The position numbers and the translations under genes are program-made. A stretch of DNA of 64,000 nt, from assembly GCA_010645155.1 (NCBI GenBank), contig CM021313.1:3401466-3465465 (forward strand), in the 5' to 3' direction. Below, piece after piece: positions 1 through 13,574 of this stretch (its first letter is position 1; every line of letters begins with the position of its first letter). Source of the DNA: Tigriopus japonicus. Taxonomy: Eukaryota > Arthropoda > Copepoda > Harpacticoida > Harpacticidae. The notes under the pieces are model-generated. The model saw nothing but the letters and a program-made list of their open reading frames with translations, had not been told where the DNA came from and made no database searches.

Positions 1-190
1 ATGATCTGAAAGACTACATGGGGCAACGTGGACATACTGGATCAGATCAGGGTCATTGGAAAAAAAAAGTCCAGAACACTCTCTGCTCTGGTTGCAACAC
101 CAACGTGTTGAGAGAGATTACGCAAGATCGCAAACTCTTCTAATTTTTCGAAAGACAGCGATGCTGTTTTCGAAATGGGAATGTACCCAT
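1..190 (-). pseudogene. LINE endonuclease remnant
   Basis: Read on the minus strand, this stretch encodes LSQHVGVATRAESVLDF and then, after a frameshift, a segment ending in LSDH. The same block occurs in the better preserved LINE at 52.7-52.9 kb (LSQHVWEPTRNESVLDL, then ILSDH). It is the C-terminal part of an apurinic-type LINE endonuclease, with the SDH box at the window edge. A frameshift in a poly-A run at about 60-68 shows it is dead. Beyond about 190 the similarity fades. Confidence 0.65.
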
Positions 191-666
191 CCGGACACAA
201 ATTGACATAAATTGACAATTGAGACATAAATTTGGCCAATTTTGACATTTTGATGTGAGTGACACCCATTGGACCACTTTGAGAATTGAGTCGAAGAAAA
301 TGTTCAAAATCTGTCTTTATGCATGTTTTTAGTGACCTTATGCAGTTTTTTTGCCCGTGACCTAACGGAAAGAATTCAAAACATTTGCAATATCGCATTC
401 ACACAGCAAAAGTGGTCTCAAAAGTTTTTAAACTTTGAAAATGACTTCTTCAGCTCAATTACACACTGTGCGAACCCTACCAAAGACCGTTATTCAGTCC
501 GTCCATTAAAAATCAGATGATCCAACATTTTTACATCTGATTATCACTAAGTTAAGACATTTACAGTATTATCTATTTTTAAAGTCTGGGCCGTGATGAA
601 AAATGTGAGCAAAACTTTTGGCCCACACAAAATGTTGCAATCTTGCGGTTGGCTTTATCTCACCTG
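191..666. other. Upstream region of SNX8, no gene seen
   Basis: AT-rich spacer between the LINE remnant and SNX8. The SNX8 reading frame is open back to about 583 but has no ATG before 667, so 583-666 may be 5' UTR or part of an upstream coding exon. I see no confident core promoter motif. Confidence 0.4.
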
Positions 667-2193
667 ATGAGCGAATTACAAGTGCCAAGTAGACTCGATC
701 AGAAAATGATGGCCTCACAAGAGGTGTCATTGGACCAACTCTTGAACTCTAACTCCATCAAGATCGAGCTGCTTCCCCAAAAGAAAGGTCTCGTCTTCAA
801 GCACGTGGAGTACAATGTGGTGTCAGCCAAGTACAAATCGCAAGTGGTGAGGCGCTATTCGGATTTCCTGGCTCTCAATGAGTTCCTCACGGGAAGATAT
901 CCCTATCGGCTTGTTCCGAAACTCCCCCCTCAAAAATTGGCCGCTTTGTACGTTGGAACAGACTCGGATTTCGCAGGCTCTCGGAAACGAGCTTTGACAC
1001 GATGGCTCACTTTGCTGAACTGTCACAAAATTTTCAGCAAGGATCCAATGGTTGAGGTAGGATCTAACTCATTTTACTGTTATGTAGGCCTTATGAAGTG
1101 GTAAATCTTATTTTTAGCATTTCCTCACGTTCATGGGCCATGACTTTGTGACCATCTTTAAGGAGCAATTCAAAAGCTTTCCGGATGAGTTCATCACGGA
1201 TGAAGAGGCATTCAAGGCTCGCGATGAGATCAACGCGGAGATTCGCCAAGAAGTCGATGCAGGACGATCCCAAGTGAGTGTGCTCACGAGTGTGGTCCTG
1301 AAATTGGTGGATCTCTTGGAGAATCTGGTTGAACGTTCCACTGCGTCTGGAACTGGTAAGTTTTGATTTTTATCAGTTTAGGTAGAGATAGTTTCAACGA
1401 TTGTGGATCCTTAGATTTGGAGGAATTTGGAAGGGAACTAGCCAGCTTGTCCAATGAAGGCTATCTAACTCCAAAGCAATCTCCAAGCGGGGGTTGGTTG
1501 AGTCTTCAAAAAGCTCTCCATGCCACTACCAATCATTTCAATAATCTGTCCTCACAATGGAGCGAGAATGCCTTGAGATTGGACAGGGATGTCTTGGAGT
1601 CACTCAAGATGCTTCAGGTGGGCGGGAATTCATTCTGCATTTCGCTTTGGATGTTATAACTTGTGACTCAAACTGGTTGGTCGCGCCTCATTTCAGGACT
1701 TACTACTTGGCTACAAGGATTTGTGTGGCCGATTGGACAAGAAGTGTCTTATGAATGATCAAAAGAAGTCTTGGGATAAGATCCAGACCTTTCAAAAAGG
1801 GAAGGCAACAGGTGTTCTTGTGAATGATCCCAAGCAGAAAGAGTTCCTAGACAAGCACTTAGAGGACCACATGGTAAATCTAATTGATTTGGAAGCGAGA
1901 GTGGCATTCAGCACTATATGCATGACCCAGGAAACTGCCACCGTCTTCATATTCACAGGTGTGAATCATGCCCGCCATAGATTGGCATTCCTCGAAAATG
2001 GTCCCAATTTTCAGATCCTATGTTCTTTTTTTCAGAGGTGCTTGGGGATGTGGCCAATTCCTTGGCTAGTGTTCAATATGAGAACGGAAAGAAGATCAAT
2101 GAAATCTGGAAGCAGATCTTGCAATGTGTTCAAGGCTTTGGCATGGCCCGCAACAAAGGAGACAAGAAAACTGCATCAACTCTCGAACCATGA
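667..2193 (+). CDS. SNX8: Sorting nexin 8 (PX-BAR protein), 5 exons
   Basis: Exons are 667-1056, 1118-1355, 1415-1617, 1697-1958 and 2036-2193. All junctions are GT-AG and in phase, giving about 416 aa. The PX domain is at about residues 29-130 and contains KKGLVFKHVEYNV and the phosphoinositide-binding RRYSDF box. The rest is a helical BAR region, with FGRELASL matching FGKELSAI of vertebrate SNX8. The family is endosomal, binds PtdIns3P and acts in endosome-to-Golgi retrograde sorting (established knowledge). Human SNX8 is about 465 aa, so the protein is near full length but lacks the long N-terminal extension. The ATG at 667 is the only one upstream of the PX domain in this exon; an upstream coding exon is possible. 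Exon 3 could use an earlier AG, but only 1415 joins in phase and gives the conserved TDLEEFGREL. It is not the related SNX1/2 or SNX9 type. Confidence 0.88.
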
Positions 2194-3436
2194 TAATCCA
2201 CCACTATTGAGTTATAATAAAATGGTTCTGAGCCTCATACTAATGAAAAGTAAATACAGTGTATCCGCTCTAAAATGTTGTTGAACCCATATCATTCCAA
2301 ACCTGTCTCGCGCAATCACGCACACCCGTGATAAAAATGAAGTCAGATCTTCCTTCGTATCGAATCTTTATGCCGTGAAAAAGAGCTGGTGTTGGCTTTG
2401 AGTCATCCACCGACTTCAAAGCGATGAGGATTGCTGTGCATTTGTTGGTCTGCATGGTTGACTTTGCGTGAATGGAGCAACCCAACCTGTCACCCACAGC
2501 TTTGGATTTCATCCTCCATTGAATCAGGCATCTTCTGGCGAAGGAAGACTTCATATCTGCTCACAGCCTCAGGCATCTTCAAGTTTTAAAGTATTTTTGT
2601 TTACAACTAATCTCTCAAAAATAAAGATCCATTAGCCTAAGACTCCCAAATGTTAGGTTGGCACTTCAATATCACCTCAACCACTTCAATGAGTGGAGAT
2701 TTCAATGGGCGAGTTCAGCGCCAGTACTGGTTTAAAGTGAGGTACAGTGGCGAGCAACGTAACTAAGCGAGTCTAGTGAGGGACGAACGTGAGCAAAAAG
2801 CGTGTGCGGGAAGCAAGCCTGGAGATTGAACCCACCTGGACAGAAATTCCCTCAGTTCTGAGCCAAGTTCCGGACAGGAAGTGCCCAATCCTTCGTCCCT
2901 GTGAGTTTTTGGGTAAGCTGCTGCATATTTTGACCCTGTGGAGGATTTGTATGTGTGTTTATAATTGAAACTCCCATCTCTTTTAGGCTTTAAACCAGTG
3001 ACTCACGTTGGAACTTCATTGCTCACATCTGTCCATCAATCCGGGATGTTAAGATTGGTTCAGATTTATGGGTTACAGTCAACATCCTGGGCCTGAAGAT
3101 TGATGTGGCTGGTAGCTAATTAAGTGAAGTGAAGTGTTTACCCTTGAAAAAACTGACTAATACATTTAAGTTTGTCAGTATTGTTCAAAAGTGTCAACAG
3201 GTGTTGTCTTTTCTGTTGTAAGAGCTATGAGCAACGGCCTGACTGGTCGTAATTGAAGGCTCCATTCACTTTGGGCTCATTTTGAGTGGGGGTTCTCCAC
3301 ATAGTGAGCGTGGGTGTCTTTTAGTGGGGAACAACAACGGCAACAACAGCTGTTGCCTTTTTGTGTGAATCAATATTCAGAATCTCCCCATACCAAATAT
3401 TGGAATACCGTAATCCGCCCCAAACTCGATTCCATA
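2194..3436. other. Intergenic region between SNX8 and the ZP gene
   Basis: It begins with the SNX8 3' UTR (AATAAA-like hexamer near 2216). A 94-codon frame on the minus strand (2270-2554) has no recognisable domain and overlaps this UTR, so I do not call it a gene. The stretch 2740-2910 is less AT-rich and ends in a donor-like CCTGTGAGT at about 2899. It could be a 5' non-coding exon of the ZP gene, which is speculation. Otherwise nothing is seen. Confidence 0.35.
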
Positions 3437-6400
3437 ATGCAAGCCAACAAGCAAAAGATCCTCTTGGGATTGTTTCTTCTGATGCACATGGTAAGATCTG
3501 TTTTCTAATACTCGAGTAACCATGATCTTTTGTTAAACCATTCAAATGAAACAAACAAAGGACCATTTTTAACCGTATCCATGGGCCAAGTAGGGCTAAA
3601 CTGAAAATGGACTTTTGCAATGGTGATGTAACTTGCAAAACAAACAACGATTTCCAATTTCACACCTTGTTTTCCTCTCAACCAGAACCAAGAGATAAAA
3701 AGGTGTACTGTAGATGTGTGAATTTTGCAATCCTTTCTTTCAATCATATATTTGCATTGGATTTATGAATCTCGCCTTGAATGTCAGTCGACATCAGTAA
3801 GTCCCTACTAGGAGCTCCTAAATTGGTTGGATATCCTGGATTGGACGGAAGTTGGACATTTGTAGTGAAATGTCGTGCGAACATTTTTCACGCACCCTGT
3901 AAATTCTTTTGACCATTCTCACGGCCTTGACTTCAAATATTCAGCGGACGGAAGAATCATACCATTTCATCTATGTTTTTTGTAACTATCTTTGGGGCAA
4001 ATTGTATGATTATCAAAGAGTGGGCCATATTTTGTTTTTTTATTCATTTAGATAGTAAAATCAAAGTTTATGGCGGAAAACGTGGGGTTTGTCAAGACAA
4101 ACGATATATGTGTTTTGTTCATAAAAAAACAAAAGATTTATTGAAGCTGTGGCATGGCGTTCACAAACCTTCCAAGCTCTAGTTCTTGATTGATGGTAGA
4201 TAAAATGGTTTTTATCTGACAGCCTCGTTTTTCTTGGACTGGAAACGAAATGTCACTTGCTTACTTGTTCGCATTTTCTGGAATTCAAGGAATTGAAGCA
4301 TTCAAAGCCAAATAAAAAACAAATTATAACTGACAGGTAGATGAAAAGACGGCAAAGAAGTTTCCACTCCCCGTTCCAAGGATTTGTCTCTACGTGTATT
4401 CAATGTAACTTAAAGGATTTATCTGCAACTGGGAGTTTCTCTATCTATCTCTCTGTCTGAGTGACGACTTAAAAAGACAGAGTATGAAGCGTCAGGATTG
4501 AAGTAAGCAAACCGCAAGCCATTTCTCACTGTCTCATATCTCAAGAAAGAGATAGGGAGAATCAACGTTGGTTAATGGAGCAATTTCGTGCTAAACGTGG
4601 GAATGTACATCACCTAAATAGACTTTTTAACCGACATTGGCACTCCCAAACAACAGCTGTATCAATTGCCGAATAGAGAAAATAGCCCATCTGTCTAAAT
4701 TTGATTCGTTTCCAAGGAAAGAATTCCTTCTGATAAGATGAATTTACGCAAGCAAATCTCATAAGTGAAAAGAATGTTTCCTCCTCTACGAACACTTTTG
4801 TCCCAAAATTAATGTTTGTAGGGAGGTCCATAAAAATTACACTCTGAATTTTGTGTGTCTCTTTGAATCTATTGTGAAGTGAAGAATTCGTTGAAAATGA
4901 TGTCATCTCTTGAATTTATCCTCAAAAAATGGTTACATTGACGTAAAAGAAAAACACTAAAGCTACGTACAGGGTTGTTTTGAATTAGAGTCCCCCAAAC
5001 TTCGATGGTAAATTGTGAGAAAACGAGATGATAAAGTTCATAATTTAAAAAATGTAGGTTTATTCCTTTCAACAGATTGCTTTCGTCGTCTAATGCATTA
5101 CAACACTATTAGTCCTTTTAATGGGGGCTCAAAGTAAGGATAATCTTTGAGAATGAAGCTGGCCTTCCTTGGGTGGGCGAGTTGTTCTTGAAAACATAAT
5201 AATAGTTTTTCACAATTCAATCAATTTCAGAAATACTTTGCTCGAGTATACCTGAAACTGTTTCCTTCAATTGGTATAAGTACAATTTAATCACAAATGC
5301 AAGGTGTCACAAATGACTCTTCATTTAGTACGGAACTCTAATTCGTGTGACGGAAAAGACTTTTTTCAAAAAACATAACTATAATCTCATAATTGATTTT
5401 ATTTTTCAAAAGCGTTTGACTTTTTCATGTGAATAATTTTATGTGCGTGGGTATTCCCAACAAGGGCTCAGAATGTTTCCAGTCATGCATAGCTGTTAGC
5501 CAATAAATCTTTATTAATTTTTTCAATCGTCTAAACCAAAACAAAAAGGACTGAACTCAACAATGGCCTTATCAAAAGACACCGCACATCGAAATTGATG
5601 GTGAATAAGAGCATTGAGCAAATCTTTCAAAATCTCCAAACTTCAAATCATTGTCCTGGAATTTGAAGCGTAATGTTATTCGGTTTGAAGGACAAGGAAC
5701 TAGGAAAATATCATTATTATGGCCGATCAACGCCTCACTAATGCTACCGTTACATCGACCAACTCGCCAACTCACCAACTCCAAATTCAAGTCTTTCAAC
5801 GTCAAAGAATGTAACTCGTTCCTAGATCTGGATCAAGATCGGTTCTTCGGTCAAATCCCTTTGAGATCGTGCTTAGCTTTGAATTAGATCAGAGCCTAAC
5901 TGTTGTTCGATAGGGGTTTTATGGTTCGTCATCCTGCTTCTGAGACTCATTCCACATTCAAACCAGATCTCCGCTTTGCGGAAGTGATGTCTTTTTCGTA
6001 TCTTTATATTGGATGGAGGCTAAGCACAAAAAGGAGACGTTCTTGTTCGTTGACACTCCGTTATGTCGATATGTCTTGATATGGGAAGGTCAATGTCAAT
6101 TGGAAATGTCTCGAACTTTCCTATCTCTTCCTTTCAATTGAGAGATCATCTCAGTTTCTGGAAGACTATCCCTATGAAAAATGGTACACCGAACATGACC
6201 TCATTTTCATTGGATATGCTCACTCGCTGGCTTGCAACCATTAAAATGGTTTGGCCTGGTTTTTCGCCAAGACTTTGGCCAGATTGGTTGGAGCCCAGAT
6301 CTCCAGATAATTGGGGTGCAAGATTCACGAATAGCTCCTCCCAATATGCAATACTGGGCTTGAGTAAACCTCATTCACCCGACATAGAACAAGGTGCATT

Positions 6401-9400
6401 CATCATCATCTTGGGCTTTGAACTCACAGATAACTGTTTGTCCTCTTGTTACTTCCTGAAATTGGGCGATTGAACTTTGCAAGATAACCTTCGTGATAAA
6501 GAAGCAATCCCAAGTGGTTATTGGTGTAAATAAACCTGGTCTCAGTGGTCTGTGGTTTTGGGTTGAATTTACAGCATATTAAGAACATGGAAAACATGAT
6601 TTAGATTGGTTATCAAACTGGAAACAAGAATCAATTTCCCTTAAGCGTCAGAGCAGGTTTGGACTAGCCATAAAAGGACACCTTTGACACCAAGGACATT
6701 AACCTCAATTTGTCAGAAATAGAAAGACATGTTGGAATTCCTTGAAGAGATTTTCTGGTATGGATTGGGAAATCTCTTGACAGCATCGATTTGGAAATGT
6801 GACATCCAACAGGTTTTGGGTTTTACAGAGCATCAACCTGACCTTTGACCGGCATTAACTTTGAAAATTCTGCCCACAACCCATGATTCCACGGGCATTA
6901 AAACCTAGTGGGCACCAATCAATCTTCAATATGAGCTTAATTATGTTCCATTTGTGCCATCACACCTCAGGAATATGTAAATGATCTGTTGAGTCATTGC
7001 TCTTGAATATTTCTCGACCACTTCATACTTCCTCGCCAACCATTGTTTAGCGCTTAAGCGTTGGTTCAAATCTTCAAAATCGTCGTCACTCAAGGTCAAT
7101 GAAACCCCCACTCTTCAGCTCAGCTCAGTTCAGTTCATTCAGGTAGCCAGACCAAAATGAGCAGGGGAAGAAAGAGGGAGACCAGGGCCTGAGGATAGAA
7201 AAATTCCTGCCCATTGGAGCTCAAGTACAGGGTCCTTTAATAACAGATGTACGAATGCGAGTATTTCTATAGGTATTACTCGTAGGAAGACGAACAAACA
7301 GGAACCTTCGAATGTGGAGACTAAACGTATTTTCAGGCGTGAACAACCGTAGGTGCCCAACAGACCAGTTCCTAATTGTTTGAAAAGAATGCAAAATTTT
7401 GTTCAGATCTAAGACATTTTGAGCAATTTTTGTAAAAAGTTGCATTTTGTTTGTAAGAATATTGACCGTCAGAAATTGTTATAGTGGGGCTTATTCTTAT
7501 AAAAAAGAGCGCAAAGAACGAAAGTCAATCTAATATCGAGTATTTCCACATCTAACTTAGAGTCAGTCTTTGACTGAATCGCACTGTGAATTATCCTTAA
7601 ACATATTTGGTGTTTTATTAAACTTTTTAGAGCTCCAATAGCTTACATCAAATTGACACATTTATGTGTTTGGTTGAAAGTAGCACCTCAAAAGTTTGTT
7701 CAGTTTTCCACAGGAAATGAATGCAATTTAATTTCTTTCGGAATAGCTTTGAATTTTAGTTCAAATTTGCACCTTTACCACAGTTATTGTTATTAATAAT
7801 TGTATTTTTGAATTTGTACATCAAACGATATAGAGCTTCCCTGTACTCTCTTTTCCCAAGATGGTGTTTCAACCATCAGAATAAAGTCTTTAAAATGTCT
7901 CTTCCACTTCATCCTCTTCTATCTGACAAAAGGGTCTACCAACAAATGGCGTCCCTGAAACGCATCATCCTCAAATGTCTTCAAGATTCCCCTCTTGACC
8001 TTGTTTGGACTTGTGCTACCAAGATTAAACTGGGCCCCACAAAGTCTTCCTAGTTGCTTGGCCAGAGCCATCACCATTGGTTTTTGGTTGGCCGCCTGTG
8101 AACCACATACCTACATAGATTTGATCGAGCTATTACGAAGAGGATGAAACACGCCAGATCGTATCGAAAACGGAAGGAAAACGTGTCGTCTGGATGGATA
8201 TTACGCGATTACGGTCCAGCCACAGAGGTGTACCTATGTTTTGTAGAAGTCCCTGCCAACCAAATTCGATACACAGTACGCAGTTGAGACTTACTTGAAG
8301 GCAAGCAGGTTTTTTTTCATATATCACTGGAGTGACAGGCATTTGATTTTTGACATGAAGAATTCTCGAAGTCATTTGGCGGGGATTGACGACGGTAAAC
8401 TCAAGAGCAATCACGAAAATTAATTTTCATCGAGAGAAGACAACATTCTGTGCCAAATTGTCATTTCATTCAAGGGAGCAATCGTCCAAAACGTTAGAAA
8501 TCTTAATTGTGGGACTGTTTGTTGAACCAACAACTCCAATCTGGACCAAAGAGGCTAAAGATGAGAAGTACTCGTATTTCTGCCAATAAGACTGCTTGTG
8601 TTGGTTATAAAATACGTTTTTAATTGTCAACTTGATCAAGCTTCGGAGTCAAAAGTTTAAAGAACAATAAACCCACCTACACAGGATGAATAAACTAACA
8701 ACATTCTCGTAGTGATTTTATTGCTCTCTTTTATATTGAGCTTTGGAAGCGCATAACTCCATCGGTTGATAAAATTATAGATTGAAACATGGACTCATTT
8801 TAAGGCAACTTTGAACGATTTAGATAGAAAACAATAGTGATGGTCCTTAGCATCTGATTCCCTTTTTCTAGGGATCCTTGAAGGAAACGATTACCTTCTA
8901 ATGTGGATTCGAAGCTCAGTTCTGATTAGGCAAAGCGGAATAGTCGTTGAGCAGATAAGACACAAAAAATACCAACTATAAATTGGTTTTCTTGATTGCC
9001 CTTAGTCAGTTTTACCATGATCAATGGGCCTCAGACATGCAAAGTTAATTTACATCACCCATGCCAAAGTCTGTTTGTGAGGACCAAACCACTGCAAACT
9101 CCTATGGTTACTTTTTCCAAAATTTCTCGTAATGAAGCCCTGGAAGTTAATTGATGTGATCACCTGGGGTCGTGATTTTCTCCGTAATTTATTATCTTTA
9201 CGTCCTTGAAATATGATGAATTGATACTAAGATTGTTAGTTTCGGGCGGCTCAAATTCTTATGAGGAGTAATTGGAGGAGATTTTCGCCCAGAACCATCC
9301 AGAACCGCGTGATTCAATATGGATGTTAGAGCCACCCCAAAATGCAGGTTTCAAAAGTCCGGGAAAAATGATTATAATCCAAAGAGAGTTCGATCTGGTT

Positions 9401-12400
9401 TCTGCCGAACTCTACCATCAATTTCATCCGAAATTCGCCCACAAATTTCGGAAAGGCAAAAAAAATGAACTTGGGCCAAGAATTCTCAGAACAGAATTTC
9501 ACTCGAATGGCAACCTTGGGGGAGCAAAAATTTGAGCAATTAAACCATTAAAATTCAATGCAATGATTCTTGGCCGACGTCCATGTCCTTGAGGATATTT
9601 TTTGAGTCAGGCCCCTCGCTGACCCAAGAAGAATTGAAACGTGAACTCTCGAAAAAAAGGACCTTCTAACCTAATGAAGAAAGGATTACGAGGCAGAAAT
9701 TGTTGGTAGATTGTCATTCATTGGCTACCACTCACAAGGAATAAGAAAATATAACTCCGGGAGTGCTTTTTCTATGAGGGCCACTTATTTTTCTTCAAGT
9801 AAGGGCGAATAAAATTCCGGTGTATTATTCTGATTGAAATATTTAGATGAAAAGAACTACCCGTAGCTGTGATTACAAAGCATCATTTTGTATTTTAATT
9901 ATGTGACAAATGATGCTGCTAATGTTGGAAATTTGGCTCCATCGTTAAAAACCTTATTGAAGCGAAGAAATCATGGCTAAAATTGATGTTCCACGTATCA
10001 TTTAACGGACATACGGTTGTGTTCGCTGCAAATCCAAAAGGAAACCTCCCTTAGGAGATTGAAAGGGTTCCTGATGAGATTTTAAGCCACATTACCTTGG
10101 GTAAGAATCTTTCGTCAGATTTGCGCGATAAATTCTTACAAAATTTCTCTGTCGTCTTTTTACATTTTCCTTCAGTCAGTATTGTAGGACGGAGAGAAAG
10201 TTGGAAAAAAGCTAAAATAAGAAGTTTCTCAGCACAAAAAATGCAAAATCGTTTTTAGTGCAAGTACTCGGTTTTGTTTTCAAGTCAAAAGGACTAAATA
10301 TGAGTCCTTCAAGCGCAAACAGTGAAATGGAAATCACGTGCAACCTTTGAGCTTTGATGCACAAAATTTATGTTCTAATGTGTCTAATATACCTTTAGAA
10401 GCTCGAAAATGGGTCACATGTTTGTGTCAGGGTGCAATTTCTGGAGCTGTATTACTATGGTGACCTCCCAGTCTTATGTACTGCGACCTCCCAGTCAGCT
10501 GCTCCTTAAAGGACCCAATTCTGCGACCTTTTTCTCGGAATCTCAAAATTGCGCAACAAATCAAATCCATATTTTAACAATCTTTTTTTTACGAAATTTC
10601 CCCCTTCGGAGCCTAAAACACCCCGCTCTTTTTAGGTATGCGGTCAGCAAAGCGCTATCGACAACTTCATTCCCATCGTCAAGGCCAGTTGTGTGGGCGG
10701 GACAATGACCATTCGAGTGGACACGCCTGAACCTTTTGAAGGCATCATTCACGGCCCAAATCGAACCGAACCTGGTTGTAGCGTTCAAGGCCGTGGGGGC
10801 CTTAAAACTTACCTCAAGATCGATCTGACCAAGCAGGGTGAAACTGGAGATTGCGGGGTCAAATACAACGAGGTGAGCAGAACCATCCTTAAACAGAGAC
10901 ATTCAAAGCATGCATAGTAAATGGGTAAATTATATACAATTATTCGTTTGCAAGTCAAATGCAACCATTCATCAAGTTAGGTTAACGCTTCTCGCCTGAG
11001 TATACTAGAGGATCGTAAGTCGGATGTTCATTTAGGCCGCATGTTAACACATCTAATTCAAAAGCGAGAGCATACCAAAATCAAGTCAGATTAACCAGCC
11101 TCGCGAATATACTTGTGACAACTTCTGTGTTTGAAACGCAGCAGCTGTGGAAAGTATGTACTCGACGAATGCTAATTCAACTTGATTTTGCTGCACTCTC
11201 GCTTTTGAATTAAGTGTGTTAACATGCGGCCTAAATGCATGCACAAATACAAATAACTCAAGTATTTCTAAGCATAGTAACAATAGCCAAGACCAAGTGT
11301 AGTTAAGTTACATAAGCTGCCTTTCAAACGTAATTTTCGTCCTGAAACTACTCTCAAGACTATACTCAATTTTGATTTTGGGTCACATGTTAACACGATT
11401 ATGATTTATTTCATAGTACACCAAAATTAAGTCAGATTAAGGGGCCTCGAGTATATACTCGCAACATCTGTGGTGTTTGAAACATAGCAGCAGTGGCAAA
11501 GATATGCTTGAAGGAATGTTAATCTGACTTGATTTTGATGACTTCCAAAATAGAAATCTTAAATGCGTTAACATGAGACCTATATTTTAGTGTACTTGAG
11601 TTATTTGAATTAGTTCACTTAACATCCGACCTCTTTTCGCTAGATTGAGGTATGCCCAGGGTGAATGAATTTTTGCTAAAACATGTGCTGTTCTACAATT
11701 TAATACGTGATTGTTCTTTCTTGAAGTGCTCGTTGAATGAACAGTCAACCATTCTCAGATGTTACCTATGCCTTAGATCAAGACATTTTTAATGTCAATT
11801 TCTGTACTGATTCTGTAATTTGATGTATACCTTTCGTGGACGTTAAGATGCTCTATTAAGCATCTTTGCAAAATCATTTTCTCAGTCATGTTTATTTGAA
11901 AATGAAATTTGAAAAAGGCACTTGAAACTGCAATGAAACTGGGTCGAAAAGACCTTTCGCTTTTCGAGGGACATGTTATGGAAAACCTCATCAGCCAAAA
12001 ATTAATTATTATGGCGATCGTAGCAAAGGACTGGAACCCATATTTCGAAGCAACTTAAAACTAGTGACCCTACTTAAAACGATGTAACTTTGCTTTTAGA
12101 GAGCCGAAGAGCGACGAATCGCTATCGCCGTCCGGGCCCATCCCACCATTGAACTTCTCCAAGATAAGTTGTATGTGGTAACTTGTGGTCGAGCTGGTTT
12201 CCAGAACTCCAGGAACGAAGTGTCCGTGGTCCAATTGAAGGTGACGCCCCCTTCAGATCTAGAATTCAAGGCCACCACAGTCCTCGAAGGCAACAGATAC
12301 AACTTGAGAGCTGAAGTCATGGACCATGATCGTAAGACTTTCTTCTCCAAGTTTCAAATTCACAATGATAAGACTTTTAACCTCTTTCAGCTAAATTTGG

Positions 12401-13358
12401 CATTCAAATGCGTCGTTGTTTTGCTTTCGACGATGACGACACCTCGCTCTCACTAGTTGACGAGAGAGGTTGTGTGATTGAAAAGCTGATGTCGGAATTC
12501 ACCTATGATCAGGAAAAAGGAACCGCTGATGCCACCATCTTTTCAATGTTCAGGTTTGGACATCAAAATCTTGCTTTATTCTTGTGTAGATCATTTGCAA
12601 TGCAGAGTTTTTCCCTCATTTCAGGATGCCTCACTCGAATCGAACCTATTTTCAATGTGATGTAGCCATCTGCAGTGGAGCTTGTCCTAAACCGAATTGC
12701 GCCAAAAATGTGGCCAAAGCTGGAGGTCCGCTCTCGTCTTTGATTGAAGGCCAAACAAACACCACCAATTCTGGATCTGACCCTTTTGAAAGGCCAGAGG
12801 ATGACGCTGTAACCACTTCAACCTCTGTCTTTGTAGCTCAACCTGGCTCGGAAGAAGCTGGTAGGAAAGATTCATTGCTTGCATTGTTTTAGCTCGATTT
12901 TCATTTTGTTTCCCATTTTGTTCCAGCTGGTGTGTATTATTGTTCGGCTGGATTGGGAGCCGATGCCAATGAGTGGCTCCTGTGGCTTTGTATTGCTTTT
13001 GGGGTGCTTTTTGCCATCATGTTTCTCATTAATATCTTCCTGTGTTCAGCCATGACTTGCTCATGCACCAGAAGCGAGATCATCGAGAAGGAACCGTCCA
13101 TATATGACGATTACTCCATCTACGATTCTCAGTACGGGTAAGTGGGTAATTGTTGGCTGTTTTGACCATATTTATTGATCCATTGAATTCTTTAGATATG
13201 CTAATGGAAAGATCTATGGCTCGGAATCGGATGAATACGGAAGCGATGGATACGATATCGAGGCTCATGACGATGGTCGCATGCCCCAATCTGAGGCTGG
13301 ATACTCCTCGAAATACTCCCAACACGGAAATTCAACACTAGGCAGATCAAGACATTAA
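3437..13358 (+). CDS. ZP-domain single-pass membrane protein, 7 exons
   Basis: Exons are 3437-3490, 10636-10872, 12100-12331, 12391-12553, 12625-12860, 12927-13137 and 13196-13358, all in phase, giving about 431 aa. Exon 1 encodes a signal peptide (LLGLFLLMHM), cleaved near VCGQQ. The ZP domain follows, with spaced cysteines: ASCVGGTM, GCSVQG, GDCGVKYNE, VTCGRAGF, RRCFAF, RGCVIEK, YFQCDVAICSGACPKPNC. A Ser/Thr-rich linker leads to one membrane helix (WLLWLCIAFGVLFAIMFLIN). The cytoplasmic tail is rich in Tyr, Asp and Ser. Arthropod ZP proteins of this layout polymerise in the apical extracellular matrix and shape cuticle (family knowledge). I see no clear RxxR furin site between the ZP domain and the helix. 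A poly-A signal lies at about 13569. I cannot place it in a named subfamily. Confidence 0.85.
3491..10635. other. 7.1-kb first intron of the ZP gene
   Basis: The intron runs from the donor at 3491 to the acceptor CTTTTTAG ending at 10635. It is AT-rich with scattered short frames on both strands. The longest (6063-6473, 136 codons, +) has no splice context, no recognisable domain and ordinary intron composition. No exon could be joined in phase between the signal-peptide exon and the ZP exon. Enhancers may be present, but I cannot point to any. Confidence 0.6.
11010..11635. repeat. Two tandem palindromic MITE-like units in ZP intron 2
   Basis: The first unit has 40-bp arms at 11031-11070 and 11196-11235 (inverted, 2 mismatches), starting TTTAGGCCGCATGTTAACAC. 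The second, more diverged unit at about 11380-11580 repeats the plan, including a shared core near TTTGAAACGCAGCAG and TTTGAAACATAGCAG. Outer inverted segments containing GTCGGATGTT (about 11018) and AACATCCGAC (about 11620) enclose both. The palindromic form and lack of coding sequence suggest a non-autonomous DNA transposon, once duplicated or nested. Confidence 0.6.
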
Positions 13359-13568
13359 CCCACAATAGTAACCAACCAACTAACTAACTAGTGCGTAGTG
13401 TTTTTTCTAGGAATCAAGTTGTCGACGCCATCTTTGTTCCCTCTGAGCTTCAAGGGCATTTTCTTTTCTCGGAACATTATTGTACAGGAATGATTAACCT
13501 CTCAAAATATACACGGGATCCCTCTTCCGTTCAGTAAATCTAGCCCCTTCCCCCATTCCGCGTGTAAA

Positions 13569-13574
13569 AATAAA
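13569..13574 (+). promoter_or_regulatory. Poly-A signal of the ZP gene
   Basis: An AATAAA hexamer lies about 210 bases after the ZP stop codon at 13358. A second AATAAA-like site near 13914 could serve a longer transcript. Confidence 0.45.

Noticed and set aside
2270..2554. 94-codon minus-strand frame next to SNX8
   Set aside because: No recognisable domain, no splice or promoter context, and it overlaps the SNX8 3' UTR.
6063..6473. 136-codon frame in the ZP first intron
   Set aside because: No known motif and no in-phase splice link to the ZP exons; composition is like the surrounding intron.
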